Assembly: GCF_016862675.1 (NCBI RefSeq)
Contig: NZ_BONK01000001.1
Coordinates: 310,001 to 374,000, forward strand
Reading direction: 5' to 3'
DNA: 64,000 nt
DNA from: Cellulomonas chitinilytica
GTDB lineage: Bacteria; Actinomycetota; Actinomycetes; Actinomycetales; Cellulomonadaceae
Position numbers and translations under genes: made by a program. The notes beneath the pieces are model-generated. The model had not been told where the DNA came from. It was given only the letters and a program-made list of their open reading frames with translations, and made no database searches. Position 1 is the first letter of the stretch, and every line of letters begins with the position of its first letter. Shown one piece after another: positions 27,387-36,096 of the stretch.

Positions 27387-27851
27387 TCAGTACTCGCCCT
27401 TGACGACGAAGAACGAGCCCCGGATCGTCCCGGCGAGCTTCGACTTCTGCCGGGCGAACTTGAAGCGGTCCGCGAGCTCGGCCGGGACCTCCATGCCGTC
27501 CGAGAGCTTGAAGCCGACCGCTCGCTTCCCGCCCTCCTCCAGGGTGTAGAGCACATTGATCGACAGGCCCGACTCGTAGAACACGTAGGTCCAGCGGATC
27601 CCGTCGACCTCGAAGGACGTCGCCTCGAGCGGTCGCGAGCCGATGACGAGGTCCCGCTCCTCCTGCAGGACGCGACTCACGTACGCCACCGCGTCCTGCG
27701 CCTCCGACGCCGGCTCGACCGTGAAGACGTGGTCGTACTTGTTCCGGAAGTACCGGGCCTCGTTGGCGCGCAGGCCCGCGAGGGCCTCGGCGACCGGTGA
27801 CGACTCCAGGCCGGTGGTGGAGACGTTCTCGAAATCGACGACGTACGACAC
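27387..27851 (-). CDS. Hypothetical protein, 154 aa, first gene of accessory patch
   Basis: GTG start with GGAGGA 4 bases upstream. The protein begins MSYVVDFENVSTTGL and ends with an LAGTIRGSFFVVKGEY stretch; it is soluble, mixed alpha/beta by composition, and contains more Lys, Tyr, Phe and Asn than flanking genes. I do not know the family. It follows a DUF7832-like gene (43-base gap) on the same strand and probably shares its transcript. The codon choice and position in a patch flanked by a duplicated ychF tail suggest gain by transfer (inference). Confidence 0.7.
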   Translation of the reverse strand: MSYVVDFENVSTTGLESSPVAEALAGLRANEARYFRNKYDHVFTVEPASEAQDAVAYVSRVLQEERDLVIGSRPLEATSFEVDGIRWTYVFYESGLSINVLYTLEEGGKRAVGFKLSDGMEVPAELADRFKFARQKSKLAGTIRGSFFVVKGEY

Positions 27852-27894
27852 GTGTCCTCCTCGGGTTCGTGCGGAATCTACGGCAGCGCGGCTG

Positions 27895-28326
27895 TCAGCG
27901 AGCCGCCGTCCGGAAGTCGTCCCACCGTGCGGAGACGCGTGCCGCGAGAAGTCGATAGCTCGCGTCGGTGTACGTCACGTGGAAGAAGGACGGCAGCTCC
28001 CCGACCAGGACGCTGTCGTAGTCCGCGAGGTACTGACCGTGCTGGTAGTCGAAGTAGGAGTCGACGAAGGGTCGAGCCTCCGCAGACACCATGTCGCTCA
28101 CGAAGCACCGGTCCCACCACTCGAACAGCCAGAAGATCGACTGCCGCCCCGACCGGTACGCCTTGAGCGCACGGCCGGCCCCGCCCTTCGTCATCTCACG
28201 GCTGACGAGGTCGTTCTCGATCAGCCAGCGCAGGAAGTAGACGATGTGGTGGTCGGCATGCTCATGAGGAAGGCCTTCCTCCTCCACGCTCTCGTCGTGG
28301 TACTTGGCCTTGTCGTAGACCAGCAT
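27895..28326 (-). CDS. DUF7832-like protein, possible immunity protein
   Basis: 143 residues from the ATG at 28324-28326 (AGGGGA site). Features: YDKAKYHDESVEEEGLP, HADHHIVYFLRWLIENDLVS, and a second half with WLFEWWDRCF and DYQHGQYLADY. The opening pattern, in which an acidic stretch is followed by 'xxHxxxYLxWxIENxL', resembles DUF7832-type proteins that I recall among polymorphic-toxin immunity genes. This is from memory and not certain. Its cognate toxin, if any, is not adjacent, although a toxin-like hydrolase lies 2 kb away across ychF. Confidence 0.55.
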   Translation of the reverse strand: MLVYDKAKYHDESVEEEGLPHEHADHHIVYFLRWLIENDLVSREMTKGGAGRALKAYRSGRQSIFWLFEWWDRCFVSDMVSAEARPFVDSYFDYQHGQYLADYDSVLVGELPSFFHVTYTDASYRLLAARVSARWDDFRTAAR

Positions 28327-28436
28327 GAGTTCCCCTCGCCGCCCGTGCGTCACTTCGCGTCGCACATTGAACCGGAACGCGACGACATCGTGCTGCCGAC
28401 CTGCACCCGGCGCGCGCCCAGCGGTTGCAGGGTCAG

Positions 28437-28470
28437 ACGTTGAAGCGGAACTCCACCACGTCGCCGTCGG
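28437..28470 (-). repeat. Second copy of the ychF 3' end
   Basis: Matches 29142-29175, the true ychF end, at 33 of 34 bases. On the minus strand it encodes DGDVVEFRFNV and then TGA, where resident ychF has TAG. The differences inside the coding part (a Val codon GTC to GTG and the last Val codon GTG to GTC) are silent. The frame upstream reads MTAMEP from a GTG overlapping the stop of the DUF3592 gene. Confidence 0.9.
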
Positions 28471-28482
28471 GCTCCATTGCCG

Positions 28483-29010
28483 TCACGCCGTCAGCCAGCG
28501 CAGCTTGCTCCAGTCCAGGCGCCTCGTCCACGTCAACCAGGCCAGCACACCGGCCGTGACGGCCGCGGCTGCGAGGAGCCAACTGAGCAGGAAGTCGGGA
28601 CCCATCCGCACGTCGGCGATCGTGGACGGGTCCTCAGGGTCGTACAGAACGACCGGTCTGTCCCCGACGCGCGGCCGGGGACTCCACCTGTAGTTGGCGA
28701 CCTCCACGGTCTGCTCCTGGCCAGCCTGGTCCACGAAACTGACGGTGACGTAACTGTTGTCCGTGCGGGCCGTCGCCTGGTGGACGTCCACCACGACTGC
28801 GCTCGCCTGCACACCACGCTCCTGCAGGGCATGGGCCGCGCCGTACGCGAACCACGTGCCCGCCGTCGTGCCGACGGCAACCAGGACGAGCAGGACCGTC
28901 GACACCTGTGCGCTGTTCACCCAGTCGGCGAACCCGCGGCGTGGCCCTCTCGGCGGCCGAGGGGGCGGTGGGGGCAGGGCTCCTCCGAAGCGAGGGCCAC
29001 GACGCTTCAC
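28483..29010 (-). CDS. DUF3592-type two-helix membrane protein
   Basis: 175 residues. A basic/Pro-rich cytoplasmic N-terminus, a first membrane helix at about 36-56, then an external beta-rich domain (ASAVVVDVHQATARTD, YVTVSFVDQAG, GDRPVVLYDPEDPSTIADV) and a last helix at about 140-162. This is the DUF3592 layout, function unknown. The GTG start has no obvious ribosome site. It lies between the true ychF end and the second copy of that end, so it occupies the repeat-bounded 705-base unit. Confidence 0.75.
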   Translation of the reverse strand: MKRRGPRFGGALPPPPPRPPRGPRRGFADWVNSAQVSTVLLVLVAVGTTAGTWFAYGAAHALQERGVQASAVVVDVHQATARTDNSYVTVSFVDQAGQEQTVEVANYRWSPRPRVGDRPVVLYDPEDPSTIADVRMGPDFLLSWLLAAAAVTAGVLAWLTWTRRLDWSKLRWLTA

Positions 29011-29137
29011 CTGGCGGGCCCGACGACCACGACGTCGGTCACATCCTCGACGACGGCCGAGCTCAGATCATCACCGTCGATGGTCCACGACGAGACCCTT
29101 GCGCGCATCACGCGACCCTTCGAGCGAACGGCCATCG

Positions 29138-30223
29138 CTACACGTTGAAGCGGAACTCCACGACGTCGCCGTCGGCCATCACGTAGTCCTTGCCCTCGAT
29201 GCGGGCCTTCCCGGCGGCGCGGGCGGCGGCGACGGAGCCGGCGGACACGAGGTCGTCGAACGAGATGACCTCGGCCTTGATGAAGCCCTTCTGGAAGTCC
29301 GTGTGGATCACGCCGGCGGCCTGCGGGGCCGTCCAGCCCTGGTGGATCGTCCAGGCGCGGGCCTCCTTCGGGCCGGCGGTCAGGTACGACTGCAGGCCGA
29401 GGGTGTGGAAGCCGACGCGGGCGAGCTGGTCGAGGCCCGCCTCGTCCTGGCCGTTGTCGGCCAGCATCTCGCGAGCCTCGTCGGGCTCGAGCTCGACGAG
29501 CTCGGACTCGAACTTGGCGTCGAGGAAGATCGCGTCGGCGGGGGCGACGAGGGCGCGCAGCTCGTCCTGCATCGCGGTGTCGGCGAGGCCGGCGTCGTCG
29601 GTGTTGAAGACGTAGATGAACGGCTTGCTCGTCATGAGCTGGAGCTGGTTCACGTACTCGGGGTCGAGGCCCGCGGCGGCGGCGCCGGCGAAGAGGGTCT
29701 GGCCCTTCTCGAGCAGCGCCTGGGCGCCCTGAGCGGCGGCGAGGAGGGCCGGGTCGGCCTTCTTGCCCTTGACCTCCTTCTCGAGACGCGGGACCGCCTT
29801 CTCGAGGGTCTGCAGGTCGGCGAGGATCAGCTCGGTGGCGATGATCTCGATGTCGTCCTTCGGGTTCACCGCGCCGGAGACGTGCACGACGTCCGGGTCG
29901 GCGAACGCGCGCGTGACCTGGCAGATCGCGTCGGCCTCGCGGATGTTGGCGAGGAACTTGTTGCCCAGGCCCTCCCCCTCGCTGGCGCCCTTGACGATCC
30001 CCGCGATGTCCACGAACGAGACGGTGGCGGGCAGGATCCGCTCCGAGCCGAACAGGTCGGCCAGCACGTTCAGGCGCGGGTCGGGCAGCGGGACGACGCC
30101 GACGTTGGGCTCGATCGTCGCGAACGGGTAGTTCGCCGCGAGGACCTGCGCGCGGGTCAGGGCGTTGAAGAGGGTGGACTTGCCGACGTTGGGCAGGCCG
30201 ACGATGCCGATGGTGAGTGCCAC
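29138..30223 (-). CDS. ychF: Redox-regulated ribosome-binding ATPase YchF/OLA1
   Basis: 361 residues, as in other bacteria (about 363). P-loop NTPase of the Obg family that prefers ATP: GLPNVGKSTLFNALT near the N-terminus, DIAGIVKGASEGEGLGN (G3) and an NTDD-type motif in place of NKxD (VFNTDDAG), followed by a TGS domain at the C-terminus. The GTG at 30221-30223 gives the conserved start ALTIGIVG; a TTG three codons earlier is possible but inside the spacer after the -10 box. A TAGACT box ends 8 nt before the GTG, suggesting a leaderless mRNA. Confidence 0.96.
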   Translation of the reverse strand: MALTIGIVGLPNVGKSTLFNALTRAQVLAANYPFATIEPNVGVVPLPDPRLNVLADLFGSERILPATVSFVDIAGIVKGASEGEGLGNKFLANIREADAICQVTRAFADPDVVHVSGAVNPKDDIEIIATELILADLQTLEKAVPRLEKEVKGKKADPALLAAAQGAQALLEKGQTLFAGAAAAGLDPEYVNQLQLMTSKPFIYVFNTDDAGLADTAMQDELRALVAPADAIFLDAKFESELVELEPDEAREMLADNGQDEAGLDQLARVGFHTLGLQSYLTAGPKEARAWTIHQGWTAPQAAGVIHTDFQKGFIKAEVISFDDLVSAGSVAAARAAGKARIEGKDYVMADGDVVEFRFNV

Positions 30224-30231
30224 GGGCGGCA

Positions 30232-30237
30232 AGTCTA
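30232..30237 (-). promoter_or_regulatory. -10 box of ychF, leaderless type
   Basis: TAGACT on the minus strand, 8 nt before the ychF GTG. The upstream gene ends at 30255, so this box lies in the 31-base gap between them. Confidence 0.45.
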
Positions 30238-30254
30238 CGGGGCGGTGCTCGCTC

Positions 30255-30914
30255 CTAGCCGCCGTAGATGGAGCCGTCGGTCTTGGTCTGGGTGACGACG
30301 CCCCCGCTGGCCGAGCTGTCGTTCTCGACGCTCACCGAGACCACGCGGGTGCCGCCGTCCTCCAGGTTCACGGCGCGGACGATCCCGACGTGGGAGGAGC
30401 CGTTGGCCGACCAGACGTCACCGACCCGCGCCCCCTGCAGGTCGGCCGAGCGCTGCGTCAGCGAGGCGAGGAGCTCCGTGACCCGGTACTTGAAGCCGAG
30501 CTCGCACACGCGGCTGGTCCCGGTGGGGCCGCCGCGCTGGTGGGCCACCCAGTGGGCGCACCCGGTGCCCGGGATGGCGCGCCACCCCGCCCGGCTGTTC
30601 TCGAGCTCGATGAAGCAGCTCCTGGGCACGACGTGGGCGTCGACCATCTCCCGGGCCTGCTCCCTGGTCCGGGGGCGCGGTCGGTCCTGGAGCTCCTCGG
30701 CCTCGCTCGGCTCACCGGCGTCCTCGGGGTGCTCCAGCTCGTCCCGCTGCACCGCGGGGAACGCACGGGTGCCCTGCACCCAGCTGACCGTGGCCTTGTT
30801 GCCGGCGGTCGCCTGCAGGGCCAGCAGGGACCGGGGAGCGGCCGGCGACTCGGCCTCCTCCGGGCGGGTGGGCGTGCGGGGCGGGCGTCCACCGACGGTG
30901 TCCCGCGCCCACAT
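30255..30914 (-). CDS. Cysteine hydrolase-like protein with an LLALQxxAGN leader motif
   Basis: 219 residues. Residues 29-46 read SLLALQATAGNKATVSWV, a motif seen at the N-terminus of many actinobacterial proteins linked to extracellular contractile injection systems and DUF4157 (from memory). A Pro/Glu/Arg-rich linker (50-95) follows. The C-terminal domain has GTGCAHWVAHQRG with Cys119 and SSHVGIV with His175, a Cys-His pair as in NlpC/P60 or CHAP-type amidases/peptidases, and a Gly/Ser-rich end. No signal peptide is visible. An injected or otherwise exported cell-wall hydrolase is plausible (inference). No injection-system genes are in the window. Confidence 0.6.
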   Translation of the reverse strand: MWARDTVGGRPPRTPTRPEEAESPAAPRSLLALQATAGNKATVSWVQGTRAFPAVQRDELEHPEDAGEPSEAEELQDRPRPRTREQAREMVDAHVVPRSCFIELENSRAGWRAIPGTGCAHWVAHQRGGPTGTSRVCELGFKYRVTELLASLTQRSADLQGARVGDVWSANGSSHVGIVRAVNLEDGGTRVVSVSVENDSSASGGVVTQTKTDGSIYGG

Positions 30915-31049
30915 CTGGACCTCCCGGAGGCGACCTGCTCCCGACCCTCCAGTGTCGGCGACGGCCGGCGAGGATGTCGAGGCGGTCGGCGATCCGTGCT
31001 CGATCGGGCAGACCCCGACCGGGCCGGCACGCCGCCCCGGCCCAGGTTC

Positions 31050-32606
31050 CTAGGGGAACGAGACGAGCCGGCTCAGGAGCGCGGTCTGCCGGCGCTCCAA
31101 CGCGCGGCCACCGATCCGGACGCCGACGACCAGGAACGTCACCCCGAGCGCCACCCCGACGAGCAGCGCGAGCCCGCCGAGCACCGCCGACCCCTGCTGC
31201 ACGGCGACGACGGCGAGCCCGATCGTCGGCAGCACGAGCCCGAACGTCGCCGCCCACCCCGCGAGCTGGGACGTCACCGCCGCGGTGGACCCGCCCTGGC
31301 GCGAGCCGAACGGGTTCTCCCCGACCTTCTGCACGGGCATGACGACGAGCGCGGACGCGACGCTCGCGACGCCCAGCGCCGTGAGGAACACGCCGATGGA
31401 CAGACCGAGGACGGCCGGCAGGTCGCCGCCGTGCCCCGTCGCGACCGTCGGCACGACCGCGAACACCAGCACGGCGGGCAGGCCGAGCACGGTCACGGCC
31501 AGCACCCGGCCGAGCCGGTCCGTCCACCCGCGCAGCGGCGCCGCGACGTGCGTCCAGAACGCCGTCCCGTCGAACGAGACGTCCTGCGAGATGCTCCAGC
31601 CCAGGAAGAACGCGGTGACCGGCCCGACGAGCAGCAGCACCTGGCTGTCCGGCGCGACGACCCACATGATCAGCGGGAACACCGGGATGAACACGATCGA
31701 CATCGCGTACCGCGGGTCGCGGACCCAGTAGGTGAGGCACCGGGCGGTGACGGCACCGAGCGGCGACGCGGGGAGGCGGCCGAACCACCCGAGCCCGTGC
31801 GCCTTCGACGAGCCCTGCTCGTGCGGCGGGTTCACCGCGCTGTGCGCGAGGCCCCGGTCCCAGACGATCGCCAGGACGAGCACGGTGACGAGCGCGACGG
31901 CCAGCCGCGCGAGGGCCCCCAGCGGGTCGCCGTCCGTGACGGCCGCCGGGACCGCCCAGGCGGCGCCCAGAGGCGACCAACCGAGCACGAGGACGACGCG
32001 GTCGAGGGTGCCCGCGCCGACGTCGAGCCGGTGCGCCTGGCTCAGCACGGGCCCGAGCAGGATGAACGGCAGCACGACGAGCACCGCCAGGATCTCCCGG
32101 AACCGGCGCTTGGCCAGGAGCGTCGACATGAGCGTCGTCGTCGTGCGGCTCGCGACGATGCACGTGAGCACGCCGAGGACCGAGCCGACGAGCCCGGCGA
32201 CGACGGCGAGCGGGTCCCGCCACCACACGCCCGCCACGGTGAGCGCCACGAGCGTCGTCACGACCCCGGGGACACCCACGAGGGCACCGATCGCCAGGCC
32301 CGTGACGAGCGCGCGCCGCGGGATGGGGAACAGCACGAACCGGGCCGGGTCGACCGTCGCGTCCACCCCGAACGCGAGGAGCGGCACGAGCGCCCACGCG
32401 AGGACCAGCACGGACCCCAGGAGCACCGTGACCGTGGGCAGCAGGTCCGGGCGGGTCACGCTCGTCCCGACGAGCCCCGCGAAGACGAGCCCGAGCACGA
32501 CCAGCCCGTACAACGCCGCGACGGCCAGGCCGACGATCTGCCACGCGCTGCGGCGCAGGCCGTTGCGCAGCAGCGTGAGCTTCAGTCGGACGAGGTGCGC
32601 AACCAC
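31050..32606 (-). CDS. ABC exporter permease
   Basis: 518 residues with about 12 hydrophobic segments and no large external domain, resembling actinobacterial ABC-2-like permeases. The GTG at 32604-32606 has GGGAGGGG upstream and overlaps the ATPase gene by 25 bases, so the two are coupled. With the ATPase at 32582-33382 it forms a two-gene exporter of unknown substrate. Loops include HEQGSSKAHGLGWFGRLP and GENPFGSRQGG. Confidence 0.85.
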   Translation of the reverse strand: MVAHLVRLKLTLLRNGLRRSAWQIVGLAVAALYGLVVLGLVFAGLVGTSVTRPDLLPTVTVLLGSVLVLAWALVPLLAFGVDATVDPARFVLFPIPRRALVTGLAIGALVGVPGVVTTLVALTVAGVWWRDPLAVVAGLVGSVLGVLTCIVASRTTTTLMSTLLAKRRFREILAVLVVLPFILLGPVLSQAHRLDVGAGTLDRVVLVLGWSPLGAAWAVPAAVTDGDPLGALARLAVALVTVLVLAIVWDRGLAHSAVNPPHEQGSSKAHGLGWFGRLPASPLGAVTARCLTYWVRDPRYAMSIVFIPVFPLIMWVVAPDSQVLLLVGPVTAFFLGWSISQDVSFDGTAFWTHVAAPLRGWTDRLGRVLAVTVLGLPAVLVFAVVPTVATGHGGDLPAVLGLSIGVFLTALGVASVASALVVMPVQKVGENPFGSRQGGSTAAVTSQLAGWAATFGLVLPTIGLAVVAVQQGSAVLGGLALLVGVALGVTFLVVGVRIGGRALERRQTALLSRLVSFP

Positions 32607-33382
32607 GCGAGCCCCTCCCCGCCGACGCGACCGCCCACGAGCTCGACGAACCTGTCCTCCAGGCTCGCGTCGCCGCGGACCTCGTCGACCGTGCCCGCCG
32701 CGAGGACGTGCCCCCCGGCGATCACGGCCACGTGGTCGCACATCCGCTGGACGAGGTCCATGACGTGCGACGACACGATCACGGTGCCGCCGCTCGCGAC
32801 GTACGACGCGAGGATGTCGCGGATGTTCGCCGCCGAGACCGGGTCGACGGCCTCGAACGGCTCGTCGAGCACGAGCAGCCGCGGGGCGTGCACCAGCGCG
32901 CACGCGAGCGCGACCTTCTTCGTCATGCCCGCCGAGTAGTCCACGACGAGCGTCTGCGCGTCCGCGGCGAGGTCGAGCGCGGCGAGCAGGTCCGCGGTGC
33001 GGGCGGCGGTGGTCTCGCGGTCCAGGCCGTGCAGCAGCCCCGCGTACGTGATGAGCTGCGCGCCCGTGAGCCGGTCGAACAGTCGCACGCCGTCGGGGAG
33101 GACACCGAGGACGGCCTTGACGCCCACCGGGTCCGCCCACAGGTCGCGGCCGTGCACCAGGACCGTGCCGAAGTCGGGCTGCAGGAGCCCGGTCGCCATC
33201 GACAGCGTCGTCGTCTTGCCCGCGCCGTTCGGGCCGACGAGGCCGTAGAACGAGCCGGCCGGCACCGTCAGGTCGATGCCGGCGACCGCGATCTTCTGGC
33301 CGAACCGGCGCCACAGACCCTGGAGCAGGAGCGCGGGGGGCGCCTGGTCGGGCAGGGTGGCGCGGACGTCCTCGGGCGGCAT
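32582..33382 (-). CDS. ABC exporter ATPase
   Basis: 266 residues. Walker A GPNGAGKTTT at about 50-59; Walker B LLVLDEPFEAVD; switch His in SSHVMD. The signature loop is YSAGMTKKVALACAL, a variant of LSGGQ with Ser-Ala-Gly-Met, as in some CcmA/ABC-2 ATPases. TATGCT sits 6 nt before the ATG, so the mRNA is probably leaderless. It drives the adjacent 518-residue permease. Confidence 0.9.
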   Translation of the reverse strand: MPPEDVRATLPDQAPPALLLQGLWRRFGQKIAVAGIDLTVPAGSFYGLVGPNGAGKTTTLSMATGLLQPDFGTVLVHGRDLWADPVGVKAVLGVLPDGVRLFDRLTGAQLITYAGLLHGLDRETTAARTADLLAALDLAADAQTLVVDYSAGMTKKVALACALVHAPRLLVLDEPFEAVDPVSAANIRDILASYVASGGTVIVSSHVMDLVQRMCDHVAVIAGGHVLAAGTVDEVRGDASLEDRFVELVGGRVGGEGLAWLRTSSD

Positions 33383-33388
33383 CCGGTC

Positions 33389-33394
33389 AGCATA
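33389..33394 (-). promoter_or_regulatory. -10 box of the ABC exporter, leaderless type
   Basis: TATGCT on the minus strand, ending 6 nt before the ATPase ATG. No ribosome site lies between. Confidence 0.5.
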
Positions 33395-33477
33395 GGGGGA
33401 CCCTCCACGCCTGGTCAGGCCGCCGTCCGGGTGCGGCGGTCCCGCGGATGTCGGAGGCGCCTGAGAGGGTGCGGGCC

Positions 33478-34908
33478 ATGGACACAGGGATGCTCGTCGG
33501 GCTCGCCGCCGGCCTCGTCGTCGGCCTCGTCGTGGGCGGCGTCATCGCGTGGCTCCTCGCGTCTCGGCGCGTCGAGGAGCGAGCCGCCGACCGTGTGCGG
33601 GCCGCCGAGGTGGACGCCGCGCGGGCACGGGCCTCCCTCGACGCGGAGCGCGCCGCGACCGCCGACCGGCTCGACGCCGCGCGGGCGGACTCCGAGCGAC
33701 TCACCGAGCAGTTCCGGGCCCTCGCCGCGGACGCCCTCGCGACGAGCACGGACCAGTTCCTCGCCCTCGCGCACCAGCGGTTCGCCGCGGACCACCAGAC
33801 GCAGGTCGGCGAGCTCGCGCAGCGGGAGCAGGCCGTCCGGGCGATGGTCGAGCCGCTCGCCCGCACGCTCGAGCACGTCCGTGCCGAGCTCTCCACCGCC
33901 GAGAAGGCCCGCGCCGAGGGGCACGCCGCGCTCGGCGAGCAGGTCCGGGCGATGCGCACGGCCTCCGACCAGCTGCGCGGCGAGACGTCGCAGCTCGTCA
34001 CCGCGCTGCGCTCGTCGCAGGTGCGCGGGCGATGGGGCGAGGTGCAGCTGCGCCGGGTCGTCGAGGCCGCCGGGATGCTCGCGCACGTCGACTTCGTGGA
34101 GCAGGAGCAGGTCCGCACGGACGACGGCCTGCTCCGGCCGGACATGGTCGTGCGCCTCGCGGGGGGCAAGCGGATCGTCGTCGACGCGAAGGTCGCGTTC
34201 CTCGGCTTCCTCGACGCTGTCCAGACGACGGACGAGACCGTGCGCGCCGACCGCCTCGCGGCGCACGCCCGCCACGTCCGCAAGCACGTCGACGACCTCG
34301 CGGCGAAGCGGTACTGGGACCAGTTCGCGCCGGCTCCCGAGCTCGTCGTGATGTTCGTGCCCGCCGAGTCGTTCCTGCACGCCGCCGCCGAGCAGGACCC
34401 GGCGCTGATCGAGTACGCGTTCGAGCGCAACGTGGTGATCGCGACGCCCGTGACGCTCCTGACGCTACTGCGCACCGTCGCGTACGCGTGGCGGCAGGAC
34501 GCCCTCGCCGACAACGCGCAGGCCGTCCTGACGCTCGGCAAGGAGCTGCACGGGCGGCTCGCCACCATGGGGGCGCACCTCGCCCGCCTCGGTCGCGCCC
34601 TCGACTCCGCCGCGGGCGCCTACAACCAGACGGTGTCGTCGCTCGAGACCCGGGTGCTCGTCAGCGCCCGGCGGTTCGCGACGCTCGACGTCGTGGACGG
34701 CGAGCTGCCGGCGCCCGCACCGGTGAACCCGCAGCTGTCGGTCGTCACCGCACCCGAGCTCGTCGCGTCCGCGGAGGAGCAGTTCGTCGCCCTCGACCGG
34801 CTCGCGCTCGGCCCCGAGGGCGCGGACCGGGACGAGCAGGCGCTCCGGGACGCCGTCCGGCCGACGACGGAGACCGGCGACGGCGGCGGGGCAGCCACGA
34901 CCGCGTGA
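33478..34908 (+). CDS. rmuC: DNA recombination protein RmuC
   Basis: 476 residues. One N-terminal membrane helix (about 5-27), a long coiled coil (about 30-170) and the RmuC nuclease-like domain with GRWGEVQLRRVVEAAGM, RPDMVV, IVVDAKVAFLGFLDA and WDQFAPAPELVVMFVPAESFL. Lys in VVDAK and the Asp/Glu residues resemble a restriction-endonuclease-fold active site (PD-(D/E)xK; family inference). RmuC limits inversion between repeats. The ATG is selected because it opens the membrane helix; a weak GAGGGT box lies 7 nt upstream. Divergent from the ABC exporter. Confidence 0.93.
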   Translation: MDTGMLVGLAAGLVVGLVVGGVIAWLLASRRVEERAADRVRAAEVDAARARASLDAERAATADRLDAARADSERLTEQFRALAADALATSTDQFLALAHQRFAADHQTQVGELAQREQAVRAMVEPLARTLEHVRAELSTAEKARAEGHAALGEQVRAMRTASDQLRGETSQLVTALRSSQVRGRWGEVQLRRVVEAAGMLAHVDFVEQEQVRTDDGLLRPDMVVRLAGGKRIVVDAKVAFLGFLDAVQTTDETVRADRLAAHARHVRKHVDDLAAKRYWDQFAPAPELVVMFVPAESFLHAAAEQDPALIEYAFERNVVIATPVTLLTLLRTVAYAWRQDALADNAQAVLTLGKELHGRLATMGAHLARLGRALDSAAGAYNQTVSSLETRVLVSARRFATLDVVDGELPAPAPVNPQLSVVTAPELVASAEEQFVALDRLALGPEGADRDEQALRDAVRPTTETGDGGGAATTA

Positions 34909-34920
34909 GGCCCAGCCCTG

Positions 34921-35970
34921 TCAGGCGGGCTGGACGTCCAGGGAGCGGCGGCCCTCGCGGCGCGGGGTCGTGGCCGGGTTGCCGGCGGCCTTCAGGTCCG
35001 CGCGCAGCTCACGCGGCAGCGAGAACATCAGGTCCTCGGTCGCCGTGCGGACCTCCTCGACCTGGCCGAACCCGTGCCCGGCCAGCGCAGCCAGCACGTC
35101 CTGGACGAGGATCTCCGGCACGGACGCACCCGAGGTCACGCCGACCGTCGTGGCGCCGTCGAGCCAGGCGGGGTCGATCTCCGTGGCGGTGTCGATCCGG
35201 TACGACGAGCGCGCGCCGGCCTCCAGCGCCACCTCGACGAGCCGGACCGAGTTCGACGAGTTCGCGGACCCGACAGTGATGACGACGTCGCACTGCGGCG
35301 CGAGCTTCTTCACCGCGACCTGGCGGTTCTGCGTGGCGTAGCAGATGTCGTCGCTCGGCGGGTCCTGCAGGTGCGGGAACTTCTCCCGCAGCCGGCGCAC
35401 CGTCTCCATCGTCTCGTCGACCGACAGCGTCGTCTGCGAGATCCACACGACCCGCTCGGGGTCACGGACCTCGACGTGCTCGACCGCCTCGGGCGAGTTC
35501 ACGACCTGGATGTGCTCGGGGGCCTCACCCTGCGTGCCCTCGACCTCCTCGTGGCCGTCGTGGCCGATGAGCAGGATGTCGAAGTCGTCGGCCGCGAACC
35601 TCACGGCCTCCTTGTGCACCTTGGTCACCAGCGGGCAGGTCGCGTCGATGGTCTGCAGCGACCGGGCCGCGGCGGCGGAGTGGACGGCCGGCGAGACGCC
35701 GTGCGCGGAGAAGACGACGCGCGCACCCTCCGGCACCTCGTCGGTCTCGTCGACGAACACGGCACCGCGGGCGGCGAGCGTCTCCACGACGAACTTGTTG
35801 TGCACGATCTCCTTGCGGACGTACACGGGGGCGCCGTAGTGCTCGAGCGCCTTCTCGACGGCCACGACGGCCCGGTCGACGCCCGCGCAGTAGCCGCGGG
35901 GCGCGGCGAGCAGCACACGCTTGACCGGGGCGTCGGAGTCGGGGGCCGTACCGGCGGAGGAGGACGTCAC
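34921..35970 (-). CDS. ispH: 4-hydroxy-3-methylbut-2-enyl diphosphate reductase
   Basis: Last step of the MEP pathway: reduces HMBPP to IPP and DMAPP. 349 residues with the 4Fe-4S cluster ligands Cys28 ([10 protein letters not shown]), Cys112 ([11 protein letters not shown]) and a third Cys in [17 protein letters not shown]. Glu/His substrate contacts are conserved (SAHGVSP). GTG start with TAGACT 6 nt before it, so the mRNA is probably leaderless. The electron donor could be ferredoxin such as FdxA (inference). Convergent with rmuC, 12 bases apart. Confidence 0.97.
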   Translation of the reverse strand: MTSSSAGTAPDSDAPVKRVLLAAPRGYCAGVDRAVVAVEKALEHYGAPVYVRKEIVHNKFVVETLAARGAVFVDETDEVPEGARVVFSAHGVSPAVHSAAAARSLQTIDATCPLVTKVHKEAVRFAADDFDILLIGHDGHEEVEGTQGEAPEHIQVVNSPEAVEHVEVRDPERVVWISQTTLSVDETMETVRRLREKFPHLQDPPSDDICYATQNRQVAVKKLAPQCDVVITVGSANSSNSVRLVEVALEAGARSSYRIDTATEIDPAWLDGATTVGVTSGASVPEILVQDVLAALAGHGFGQVEEVRTATEDLMFSLPRELRADLKAAGNPATTPRREGRRSLDVQPA

Positions 35971-35976
35971 GCCGTG

Positions 35977-35982
35977 AGTCTA
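35977..35982 (-). promoter_or_regulatory. -10 box of ispH, leaderless type
   Basis: TAGACT on the minus strand, 6 nt before the ispH GTG, the same hexamer as for ychF. Confidence 0.5.
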
Positions 35983-36096
35983 CGGTCGACCACGGGGCCC
36001 CCTCGTGGCCGGGCGGGCCGACGCCGGCGCACCTGCACGGATCCTGCACGGCGATGACACCGCCGCGCCACGGGCGCTGCGGCCGTCGGTCGGTGC

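Noticed and set aside
28437..29175. Direct repeats read as attL/attR of an integrative element
   Set aside because: No integrase, excisionase or phage gene is present, and the copies differ by silent codon changes, which favours recombination between homologous gene ends.
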